Shown here in pieces: positions 10,351 through 20,818 of a DNA stretch of 64,000 nt (positions are counted from its first letter, which is position 1; the number at the start of each line of letters is the position of its first letter). The translations under genes and the position numbers were made by a program. Under the pieces are notes generated by a model that was not told where the DNA came from, made no database searches, and worked only from the letters and a program-made list of their open reading frames with translations. Origin of the DNA: Chlorokybus atmophyticus (Eukaryota > Streptophyta > Chlorokybophyceae > Chlorokybales > Chlorokybaceae); contig RHPI01001715.1 of assembly GCA_009103225.1 (NCBI GenBank), positions 540,312 to 604,311 of the forward strand, read 5' to 3'.

Positions 10351-10432
10351 AGGCGTGTGGCGGAATTGGTAGACGCACCACGCTGTAAATGTCGCGGCTT
10401 AGGCTTTAAGGGTTCGAGTCCCTGACCGCCTA
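10351..10432 (+). tRNA. Plastid-type long-variable-arm tRNA, Leu-like body, GUA anticodon
   Basis: The D-arm GGCGGAATTGGTAGACGC and T-arm GGGTTCGAGTCCC are typical of bacterial/plastid tRNA-Leu, and a long variable arm is present. With standard geometry the anticodon loop is CTGTAAA, giving GUA (Tyr). The acceptor pairs AGGCG with CGCCT but has two mismatches next to the D-arm, and the anticodon stem has a C-C mismatch. It is probably a decayed or rearranged plastid tRNA copy, and its identity is uncertain. Confidence 0.55.
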
Positions 10433-10697
10433 TAAAATCCAAAATAATTTCAGCCACAATGTTTGAATCTTTGGATATTTAACAAATACTTAACTTGGGT
10501 GAAAATAAAGAAACACATACCCCACGTTTAAAAGATTCTAAATAAACTTATTTAAAAAGGAGTCATTTGTCTTTTTCCTAAAGAAAGGAAGCTTTTTGTC
10601 AAAAGTAGAAAAACATGAATAGCTTGTGTAAACTCTGTGGATAAGACGTCGCAGATGACATAGTCACTTATTGTTCAGAATTTACAACTCTCACTTC

Positions 10698-10808
10698 ATG
10701 GAAGTGAATATTCTTGGATTAATTGCTACTGCTTTGTTTATGATTATACCACCTTCTTTTCTACTTATTTTATCTGTACAAACTGCAAGTCAGGGAAGTA
10801 AATCCTAA
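10698..10808 (+). CDS. psbM: psbM, photosystem II protein M (intact frame)
   Basis: PsbM is a single-span thylakoid protein at the photosystem II dimer interface. The 36-codon frame begins [19 protein letters not shown] and continues with [12 protein letters not shown], matching the family's start (MEVNIL) and hydrophobic span. The length equals the usual 33-36 residues. The reading frame has no stop, unlike the neighbouring plastid fragments. In this nuclear insertion it lacks a transit peptide and is probably not expressed as a useful protein. Confidence 0.9.
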   Translation: MEVNILGLIATALFMIIPPSFLLILSVQTASQGSKS

Positions 10809-11015
10809 TTAGTTATTTGATCCGTTCTGGTTGTTTTATAAAAGCTAATTTTTCTTGTTTGTAAAGTAAAGCCGCATAAACCGTGTTATTAGCAGTGAGT
10901 TCCAACGACTTCCAACGACCAGCCCAGCCCAGACCACACCAGACCAGGCCAGGCCAGGGGCGGCGGGCAGGGAGCAGGCTCAGGAGCAGGCGTGGGAGAG
11001 TATAGTAGAGTGACA

Positions 11016-13560
11016 ATGGAGATGACGAAGGAGTGGCTGAGGCGGCACTGTCGGGATGCAGGGCTGTACGTGACGCCGGCTCTCAACGACAAGCTCTACC
11101 TACACCACAAAGGCTTCGCACGCATCGCCAACCTCGAAGCCTACACAGTATGCATGACACCACTAATGTTGCTGTAACGTGCACGAGTTTGGAACCATCA
11201 TTAACACGACGCAAACTACCATTGTCAATGAAGAATGTCATCAACAGATGGTCACGCGGAATGGAATGAGAGTGACGATTTGACCTATCTACTCACAATG
11301 TGCATTGAATGCCACCTGTCAATTCACGTCAAATGTATCCATGCATCTGTGGTTGACTCTCACTCCCGATTAACTAAGTGTCACGCATGTACTGTGGCAC
11401 ACATTGTGTGTTTGGGGCGCCAGGGCCTGAAGGCGCTGTTTTTGGAGGGCAACTGCATCAGCAGCCTGGAGGGCCTGCTCCACCTCAAGGACCTCGCCTG
11501 CCTGTGAGACGAATGCATGCATCAGAGACAACTCCATGTCTTGGGAGTGAAACTGTCGTGCGCCACACTCTATGTGCGCATGCGTGTATAGAAGGAATAT
11601 GAGGGTGTTGATGCAGGTACATGCAGCAGAACATGCTGGAGTCTCTTGACGGCATCGAGCATCTCCCCGCACTCAACACCCTCAACGTGAGGTACACGGT
11701 AGCGTTGTTGTTGTTGTTGTTATATTGTTGTTGCTGTTGACATTGACAACCCCACACAACCACACAGCAATAACCAGCTGGTGCACCTACGCGGTGTGTC
11801 GCGCGCCCCGGCCCTCGCCACCCTGCAGGCCCCCTACAACCGCCTCGCGAAGGACGTCCACGCCAACCTCGGCGAACTCGCACACTGCCCCAACCTCACG
11901 TAAGAAAGGATTGTATCAGAGTGTATAGCATACGCAACCACAACAACAATAACAACAACATGCCACAGGGTGCTGGACTTGTCTCACAATCACATTGAGG
12001 ACGGTGACGCCCTGCTGGAGATCCTCAAGCAGATCCCGAGCCTGTCCGTGCTATACTTACAGGTAAGGCTTTGGCACGTTCGCCATGTGGGACACTAATG
12101 GTGACCATTGGGTAGACATCTGAGCTGCTTCTCATCTCAACTACGCGTGCAGGGTAACCCTGTAGTGTCCAAGATTCAACACTACCGAAAGACACTGATC
12201 TGCGCACTCCCGAACCTAAAGTACCTCGACGACAGGTGACAAGCGTAGTTTGTTACGTTGATTGAGTCGTTGCCCGTCGTTGCAAAACACACGCACCCAC
12301 ACACCGATACACATGCACGCGCACACAGGCCTGTGTTTGATGGTGAGAGGCTTTGCGCTCTTGCGTTTGCGAGCGGTGGCGTGGAGGCCGAGCGTGCCGA
12401 GCGCGTGCGGCAGCGGGAGGAGGAGGAGGAACGGCAGCGGAGAGAACTCGCCGCCATGCGAAGGTGCGTACTAATCTGAACTGAATAGAATCTTGTGCAT
12501 ATCAGTCATCCATCATGATGACTAGCTAAGCGTGAGCGGGGTGATGAGATGTACGAGAAGAGTGGAGCGCAGCGGGGTCTGGATGACTTGTGCGTGCTTG
12601 CGTGCGTGTGTGTACGTTGTCATGTATGTGGGTGTCTTTCTTTGCGTGTACTCGTGTGAACGCTTGCGTGCGCGCCTGCGTACGCACGCACGCAAGCATG
12701 CACGCACGTACGCACGTGTGTGTATGTGTAATGTGTAATCGGGCCAATGCTGATGCGTACACCCACATAGTTGAGTCTGCGCTTTCTTTCATTGTTGATG
12801 GGTGTAATGTATGTACATCTCTCTCTCAGCTGGCGGGATGAGGGCATGCGCCGGCGCGAGGAGCTCAAGAAGGCCGCCGATGCCAACCACGACACATCCG
12901 AGTCAGACTCCGACAACGACGACAACAACAACAACGATGACGACGACAACGAGCCTCCGGAGCTCATCGCAGCCCGCGCACGCCTAGCCAACGCCAACAC
13001 TCACGCCGAACAAGACGACGACAACGATGACGACAACAACACCTACGCTCATATTGATGACGTGATCGACCGTGAGATTGATCGGATCCATGACGACCCC
13101 GCGAGCCTTAGCCGAGGTGGACTTGATGTGGGTGATGTAGATGATGTGGGTGATGTGGGTGAGGGTGTGGGTGTGGGTGTGAGTGAGAGTGAGGGTGGGG
13201 TGGATGAAGGTGTTGTCCCGCCGCTTGAGGATGGGGATGGGGAGAGCGAGGGGATTGCTGCGGAGGCTCCAGTGAGGCCACTAACGGGACGACGTGGGGA
13301 AGAAGAAGGAGGACAAGAAGGTGGAGAAGAAGGTTCCAAGGAAAACGTGCTCAAGGCTGTCATGAACCTTGGTACGGAAGTTTGTTTGCTCAATGTTCGT
13401 TGTTTGGACATCTTGTTTGAGCTAGTTGTGTTAAGTTTGAGCGGGTGCACATGCAGTTAACGGAGGATGCAATGGCGCAGCGGAGTTGGATCCAAAGAAG
13501 CGGCGAAGTCGAAAGCAAGAGGACATGTCAAGCTCGTTATCTTTTGATGACATCGACTAA
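11016..13560 (+). CDS. DNAAF1: Dynein axonemal assembly factor 1 (LRR protein)
   Basis: DNAAF1 (ODA7/LRRC50) is a cytoplasmic factor needed to preassemble axonemal dynein arms. Nine exons join in frame to 458 residues: 11016-11147, 11424-11503, 11617-11691, 11768-11899, 11969-12062, 12153-12235, 12329-12463, 12830-13371, 13457-13560, all GT-AG. The N-terminus TKEWLRRHC and [12 protein letters not shown] is diagnostic. Six or so leucine-rich repeats follow ([28 protein letters not shown]), then the LRR cap with [13 protein letters not shown]. The tail is charged and acidic ([12 protein letters not shown]) and ends SLSFDDID. Vertebrate proteins are longer at the C-terminus. The start ATG is the first in frame; GTG upstream is unlikely. 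TGTAA at 13632 may be the poly(A) signal. Its presence implies motile flagella. Confidence 0.92.
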
Positions 13561-14638
13561 GTCACGTCCTCGCTGGTTATTGACTATCAACTAGTCTTTG
13601 AGGTGCTATTTGCATCTTGCACAAGGATGGTTGTAAAATATATTGCCCTCATTGCTACGTAATGCACATAATGCATGTGCATGGTTGAGGGCGATTTTAT
13701 GTTTGTATGTGTAAGGTATGGGTTGTACTGTTCGTGCTCAGGCCTTGTTACAGACGACAGCACAGACAACACACACGCATCTCAACTATGCTGCATACAC
13801 ACAAACACGCGCGCGCACCCAACAGACTATGCATGAGTGCGTGCGCGTGCGTCCTGCGTGTCTTGTAATACGCATTGTGTTTGTTATTCACATATATTGA
13901 TATTTTACCATGTCAACGGTAACAGTTGTTAATAAAAAGCCGTGTGTGAATAATTTGATCACATGAGCTTACGCTCATGACGCAAGCGTCTTGCTGCTTC
14001 ACAGTGTCATTACTGCCAAAGTTGTGTGATGGCAGCACTGACACTTGGTTGAGCTTACAACACGTTAGCAAGGTAACATAGTTATCATCATCTAGCAGCC
14101 ACACTGTTTTCACTTGATAATGGTCATGCTAGTCCTTTGACACAACTCTTGCCTCAAGTGAACGGCATACAACCAAGGCAACTTCAAACTTTGTATTTAT
14201 ACAATGGGTAATACTTGAACTGGTACAAACATCTGTTGAATCTAGTGGCCCAATTCAGTGCACATTGCGGGTTCATATGGGATCCCATGCCTGCTGCATA
14301 AGCTATGCACAACTTGTTCTATGCCACAACATGGCGAGAGGCTTGCTTGCTCGTGTGCCACTGGTTATGTTGGGTGACCTGCTGCTATTCTGCCTTGCAA
14401 CATGCTGTACTGGACCAGGTGGTAACATGCACCAAAAGGGTGACACAAGTACTATGCAATGCCTGAGAAAGGCTTACAGCACGGCAAATCAATGAGGGAC
14501 AACCTACTGCAGTCCAGTGTAGCCTGCATGTTGAGTTCCTTGCTGCTCTTGATGGTACTGTGCATAGCCATTCGTGCTCTGCACAGCGGATGGTGGTCAG
14601 CATGAGAACGCAAAGGCGATGCATGCAGCTACTGGCAA
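13561..14638. other. Intergenic between convergent DNAAF1 and RRM genes
   Basis: About 1.1 kb holding the 3' ends of two convergent genes. It has CA-rich simple sequence around 13775-13830 and a TGTAA at 13632. No further coding exon is supported. Confidence 0.6.
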
Positions 14639-17600
14639 TCATGCACTGCGCATATGCGACATGAAACCATATCTGTAACGTCCCTGTAAGTGGACACCAT
14701 GCTTGGACTTCTCAGCCTTACCTGTGAATATGCCTGTTGTTGTTGCGATTGAGCGGCCTGCGCTTGATAGTACGCTGCCCAGGCATCAGCATGTGCGGCA
14801 CTACCTTGCTCTGGCGCAATCTGCAAGACTTGTGCCTGTCCCTGAGGTTGCTGCACATGTTGTTGCTGTTGTTGTTGTTGTTGCTGCTGCTGTTGCTGAT
14901 AGTATGCCGCCCATGCAGCCTGGTTCGCATCTTGGCCTTGGACAGCGCCTTGTACCTGAGCACTGGGCTGTGCTGTCTGATCTTGGTAGCCTTGGTAAGC
15001 CTGTTGCTGATACTGCAACTGTTGTTGAGTTTGCAACGGCTGCGCGGGAGCCTGCTGCTGAACTGGCTGCTGGGCGTAATAGGCTGAGTAGTCTGGTGGT
15101 AAGGGAGGCTGGGCTTGCACAGCCTGGGCATACTGAGCAACAACATCACACTTAGCGTTGAGACATCATTGTGCAGTGACACTCTCAATGACCACTCGCT
15201 TGCACACCTGCGTAGCTTGTGCCGGTTGCTGTGTCTGTGACGCTTGTTGTTGAGCGTATGCATACATGTAAGGGTTCTGCACACCCTGTGAAGCCTGTGG
15301 CTGCTGGGAGGATGGTGTGGAGCCGTACTGCTGCTGAAAGTGCCCCTGCTGTGAAGCTGCTGTCGCCTGCATGTGCGAAGGAGTCGGCTGCTGGAACTGA
15401 CTGTACCCAGAAGGTTTGGCCTACAATAACATGGGATGAGACAATGTTCGAGCAGACAATAAGAACAAGTGGTTGAGATGGCATGACTTACAATATTGGC
15501 CAAGGTCTTTTTGGAAATCTGGGTGCAACATATCTAGCGGACAGTGTAGCTACCAAAAGGAACGGCACTTTGCAATCTCGCATACCTGCATTGCCGAAGG
15601 CATCTGCTGCAATCGCGCAGCTGCTGGTTGCTGTGCAGGGTGTTGATAATGGGCAGTCTGTACAGGCAACTGCACACCAGGTCGCCCCACCTCCAGCTGT
15701 TGCGCGTGATAGCCGGCTGGATGACGCTGAAGATGCGCGGCTTGAGCCTGCGCACGCGCGCGAGCCTTAGCTTCTGCGTCTGCTCTGGCAGCCATTTCCG
15801 CCTCAGCACGTGCTCTCGATTGCGCGGCCATGTAATCAGCCTCAGCTTTCATGCGTGCCTGTTGCTCGTAAGCTGCCTGAGCTTGAGCGCGAGCACGAGC
15901 TTGTGCTTGCACCTCCAAAGCTTGGGCCTGCTTGACACCAGGACCAATTTCATCAGGCACACTGCATGATTAGTATAAAATCCATTATACGGTACACATA
16001 CCGCTCGTGCCCGCGCTTCCATGTCTTGTCGTGCGCGGAAGGCCTGCTGCAGAGGGAGAAGAGAAAAATGCGTATTGAGCCCCATATTGCCCGTCACACT
16101 GTCAGTCAGCAGTCATGCTCCGTCCACATGCATGCTGTACCTCAGCTGCTTGTCTAGACTGCATGTGAGCTTGTGCTTGAGCTGCGCGTCGCGCATCTGC
16201 TTGCCGCATGAAGAGTTCCGCTTGCGTTCGGCCTGCCAAATTATTATAATTGCTTGGCAACAACAAACATGTACCTTTGCAGCTTTCACATTACGCACCA
16301 TTATAGCGTAGCTAAACATCTCATGGTACCAACTTGGGCATTCAAACATGGCAGCAACTAGCACTTGTGAGGTAAATCTGAGCCCAACAGCTTGCCAGCA
16401 GAATGACACTGCTGGGAGAAGGTCATGACAACAAACATGTTGCAAGTACTTGATAGTGCACCTGTTGGTGGCGCAAGCATTGGCGGCCGAGCTGGGCCAG
16501 GCATGGAAGGAAGGGGTCGTGCATAAATCGCAGGTCCCAGCACAGGGCGAGGCATACCTACCGGAGGAGGTGGGCGTCGCGGTCCCAATGGCATTTGACC
16601 TGGCATGCCACGCCCCATTGGGTTGCCCATGGGCCGACCCGTGAAGGATGGCCGGACATACTGCACCCATCCCACATTGGCTTGGTAAACATTGTGATAC
16701 CATCAACTGTGGAATGAAGATGCCAAAGCGCACATCAACTGCAAATATGTTCAGACGTACCGGACCAGGGAAGCGTGCATCAGGCCTTGGCCCCATCAGC
16801 AACCCGCCTGGTCCAACTCTCGTTTGCGGAGGAGCATGACGTATAGGTCCACCTGCCAGGATACAACATGACGCAGAGGCGGGCATGCAGTAGCACATGC
16901 CCCTCTTGTGTTCTACATCCTTGGAAGAAAAGCATGCACCGACGGTGACTACTAACAGGAAGTGACATACAGACAAAGCTTGTGGCTTTGCGTGACAACA
17001 TGCACCCAGCCCATGGCCACAGAAGCTAAACAGCAGGTTCATCACTACAAAGCAGAGCATAACTCCAGGCAAGCTCGTTTGAGCAGCTCAGAAGGCATAC
17101 CTCGCAGCATAGCGTCTGGGGAAGCACGTCGTCCAAAGCCCTCCTTGAACGATGGATAAGTTGGTCTGATCTCGCCCAGTTTCTACACACACATGCACAA
17201 CAGGAGATCAGTTGTCAGATCGAGATGTGGCAGTACATGTGAATTCAATGCATCAGGGTGCCAGCTTTGCAACGTCTATGCCGGCGCATGCCTGAATAGT
17301 CAGCCAACACACAGGTCATGCATTCCTTGCAAATAGAACATACCGCGCGCGTGCGCCTTGCAGGATTTGCAAAGCTCAAATGAAGCTGAACTCCATCCAT
17401 CATGTTGCGAGCACGGAAAGCTGCAAACATGTGAGACGTAAGGTTGGATGACTGGATATGAAGGAACTTGGAAACAAAAGGCTGCGGAACCAATGACACT
17501 GCTAGCCAATGGCTGTACCCAGCGACAACATGAGACCATGACATCCCCCACCATTCCTCTCAGCCACCCCAACAACCATGTGCTGTGACAGGCATAGACG

Positions 17601-20378
17601 CGACTGACTGGTTGCATACAAACGCTTGAAAGCAAAGAGGCATGGAACCGCCAGTGGCCCGCAGCCCAAACTCACCCTTATCAGCATCAGCCGAATGTTT
17701 ATACTCCACAAAGGCAAAGCCACGTGGCTGCCCATTTTCGTTGACAGGAATACTAACAGGATTGACGAGCGAGCCATGCGCCTTAAAGATGTCCTCTAAT
17801 GTCTTCTCAATGCCAGATTTCTGTGTTGCCAGAATTGGCAATTGAATGATTGCATGACAGACTACGAGCTCAACCAACACAAAGATGAAGGCAGCTTGTT
17901 TCAAGTTCACCAATTCACACTGGCAAACCAGAAACACAACACAGCCGTACTCTCTCTGCTGTCAACCAACGCCGTCCTGAAACCAGCAGACTGCACAGTG
18001 ACAACACATGCCTAGAACACATGCCCCAACCGAGCACGAGGCAGCATTAACGCAAAGCAAGAACCCTATGATTATACAAACTTCATGCGCTGTAGGCCCA
18101 GAAGTGCACTTGTGGAAAGCTACACTCAAAGGCCTTGAAAAGTAGTCCACCTTTCAACATTCAACATAGTTCAGCAAATGGATATCGCACAACTTGGATA
18201 ATATGCCCATGACATGAACCGCAAAGCCACCATCATCAGCTTCTGACCCATACTCAATGACATGTCATGACAGCAACCACAAGCGCATTCGACAGCAAGC
18301 AGTTGCAACAGAAATAAGGCCCAGCATAAAGAGCCTTACCGGCTGTCGAGGAAGTCGGTCGACAAACAGCACCGTTGAGAAGTATGATTCCACTGTCTTG
18401 CCATCGTACCAGTCAACACGCATGGCATGTTCCTTACTCTGAGTTAGCTGCGTGTCATTTTTTGCTGCAACAGCCTGCAGGTTGACAAATGGTGACAAAT
18501 GGTGCATCACGCAATCTATTGCATACCAGCAGCAAAGTGCTGTGCTTCAGCATCGCTGTGCTGTTGTCTATACCTGTGTGCGCAGGCGAAACTCCACAAA
18601 CCCGTAGCCTTTACTTTGTTCGCGTGGATTTGCAACAACCTGTCAAGCAGAAGCTATGTAAAGACACCAGCACAATTACTGCAACATCATGCCGAGATAT
18701 AATTAGGAGAAGATCTGCCTAGCACTTACAAATGCGCGTTCGATGGCGCCATACTTTGTGAAGATGCCACGAAGCTGAGAATCGTCGACATCAGTTGCAA
18801 GGTTGGAGACAAACAAGAATGAATCTAGAGCATGCAGCTGTATCTCCAGGGCTTTGATCTTGTCACTGGCTGCCGCCTTCTCTGCTCTCTCTCGAAGGGC
18901 TGACTTTAAGTGATTTACATTCTCAACTGAGACAGCTGCCGTTGGAGCGCGCTGAGCGAGGTGCACAGCGCAGACATCCTTGCCACTTTCAAAGTCAACG
19001 GAGACAGCCTCTGCCCCAAGCTCCGTGAACAACGCTGCAATGTCCTGTCAGCACGGCCATGGTTGGAGGTGATATGCAGTGATGAACCTCGCAGACCTAC
19101 AACAGTCCTACCACAAACGCAACTCATCAGAAGAGGTGACTCACCTCTTCTGACCAGTTGCCTTTAAGACCACTCAAACGCAGACAGACTCTGCGATGCC
19201 AACTTTCAGGTATCGTCATCAACTCCCACTCTTCAAGAAATGACTGCTGCTCTTGCCCTGTTGTGCTGTGTGCATGGCCATTGGCAACAGCTGCTAACGC
19301 CTCCTCCTGATGCGGGGATGTAGACGGTGAAGTACCTGCAGCAGGCTCCTGTGACACCAGCATATAAGCTAGGCTTGTGGTCCATTTCAGAGAAACGACA
19401 CTACCACATGCCACCACCACAATGCAAACCTCTGATCTACCAGCCTTTGCATGGTACCATGGACAGCATGGCCCCAAGCCAGCACGCACACAGCACCAAC
19501 TGACCTCTTTTACTTGCTGTGCCTCTTGGTCTATGACATTCTCATCAACAGTTGCGGCAGGCTCGGCTTGAGGGTGAGTGCCATCAGCGTCATCAGTGGA
19601 TGTCAGCTCTACGACACGATCAGCAACACTGGGGGTGACTGCTTCGCGCTTGACTATAGCCAAAAAATCCTCGTCTAGACCGTCCTGCAGAAGCAACAGC
19701 AAATGTTGCATGAGAGGACTGGATGCATGGGGGCTGTCACCGAGCACGCCGACTGGTACCGCTTTGTCAATTGTAACACCCAAAAAACCACATGGCTACC
19801 TGTGCAATGATTGCTTTTGCACCTTGAGAGGGAATGCAAATAGCGGATGTGCGCTGCAAGTGGATATCCCAATGATTTGGACTAGACGAGCTTGCTGAGC
19901 ACAATGCACAGTGCACCATTGAAACTGCGATGCACAATGTGTCGGATAGCGCCATTGTGTACTGCAGCTAACATAAGACTTCTTGCTGCTAAACAAACAC
20001 GGACACCCTCCGCAGCATGTCAAGAAGCCTTGGGCTATGGCACAAATCGACTCAGACAAGCAACGATGCACTCATGTGCAACAAATACAGCAGATCCATC
20101 TGCCAGGAAGGCCACTGCTGTTGAACCTAACACACCACATGTAATGTACTGACTGCACATCTCACCGTTAACTGCGCAGCATTGCCGTTGGCTTTTGCTG
20201 ACAAGTCAAGCTCCGCAGGCTCCACAGGCTCGGGCGGAGCCTCTGGCTCGGCTTCGGCGACGCCGCCGGCACTCGGTTCCACCTGCTGGCCAGCCTCCAC
20301 CTCCGGCTGCAAGCCTACCCCTTCAGGCGCAGCCTCGCTCCCGTCCGTAGCATCCATGCTCCCGTCCGTGGCATCCAT
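14639..20378 (-). CDS. Three-RRM RNA-binding protein with polyQ/Tyr-rich tail
   Basis: Seventeen exons, mostly phase 0, give about 950 residues. From 5' to 3': 20166-20378, 19505-19684, 19145-19348, 18730-19044, 18574-18639, 18340-18474, 17676-17820, 17344-17420, 17101-17182, 16761-16852, 16462-16660, 16141-16232, 16002-16043, 15586-15927, 15208-15420, 14722-15132, 14639-14683. After an acidic N-terminus comes a divergent RRM (VCLRLSGLKGNW; EAVSVDFESG), then RRM2 (FLFVSNLATDV; GYGFVEF) and RRM3 (STVLFVDRLP; GFAFVEY). A Pro/Gly/Arg linker and an Ala/Arg/Gln helix (about residues 600-730) follow. The tail has polyQ (14816-14900) and AWAAYYQ repeats like those of FUBP proteins. A nuclear mRNA-processing role is inferred. 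The acceptor of exon 14 and the last 14 codons are the least certain. Confidence 0.8.
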
Positions 20379-20818
20379 ACCCACAGCAATTCAGCAAAGC
20401 TTGAGAGGAAGTAACAAGTCAACCTGGCCCCTCATAGCCGATCTCAAGGCCGCAACCGCCAATGCTGCCACCGCCGCCCGCCCTACCACCGCCGCTTGCA
20501 GTCCGTTGCAAACCCTACGTCAACGACTTCCGTTCAAAGAGGAAGCCAACGGAAGCCAAAATTGCAACTTCCACCAGCACGCTACTAGTATTGCCGGAGA
20601 GAATGCCCCGACCTCTGGGCGCATGCGGACGACGGCGGTGACGGCGGTGACGGAGCCAGCAACCAGCTGGAGCAGGCGACTTAGAATGCTGATAATGCGT
20701 CTTAACTGCAGTATATGTTGACCAAGCATTCTTGTGGCTCGTCTGGCCGCGGGTTGTTCACGTAGTTTTTAGGTTTGTCCACTGCTGCTGAGCTCAGCAC
20801 GCCGCTGAGCACGTCAAC
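20379..20818. promoter_or_regulatory. Shared divergent promoter region
   Basis: 440 bp separate the start codons of the RRM gene (minus) and the histone deacetylase gene (plus). The segment is GC-rich with no clear TATA box. It is the likely bidirectional promoter, inferred from gene arrangement only. Confidence 0.5.

Larger units (their letters stand above)
3256..10880. other. Plastid-derived insertion (NUPT), interrupted by a retroelement
   Basis: AT-rich sequence carrying recognisable plastid gene pieces: cysA (3446-3696 and 7562-7706), ndhK (7707-7850), psaA (8082-8410, minus), trnS (9228-9277, minus), a tRNA (10351-10432) and psbM (10698-10808). The pieces are in mixed orientation, most carry stops, and cysA joins ndhK in a way unlikely in a working plastid genome. 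Nuclear genes lie to the right and a nuclear-type retroelement sits inside. This supports an old plastid DNA insertion in a nuclear chromosome rather than plastid contamination. The edges are placed by composition only and are accurate to about 50 bp. Confidence 0.8.

Noticed and set aside
3256-10880. Plastid contamination or chimeric contig as explanation of the plastid block
   Set aside because: Broken genes, scrambled order and a nested chromovirus with target duplication fit a nuclear insertion better; long reads would still be the final proof.
10813-10890. 25-codon minus frame ending KQEKLAFIKQPERIK next to psbM
   Set aside because: It looks plastid-like but is too short to assign, and it runs into nuclear sequence upstream.
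12526-12841. Overlapping His/Arg/Cys-rich frames in both strands
   Set aside because: They come from a CGTG/CACG-rich intron of DNAAF1 and have no coding signature.
13049-13450. Pro/Ser/Thr-rich minus frame of 133 codons
   Set aside because: Shadow of the acidic, GTGGGT-repeat-rich exon 8 of DNAAF1.
14703-15155. Leu/Val-rich plus frames opposite the polyQ exon
   Set aside because: Antisense of CAG repeats; the minus-strand exon chain explains the region.
20182-20721. 179-codon plus frame over the shared promoter
   Set aside because: Mostly antisense of RRM exon 1; no partner exons or motif.
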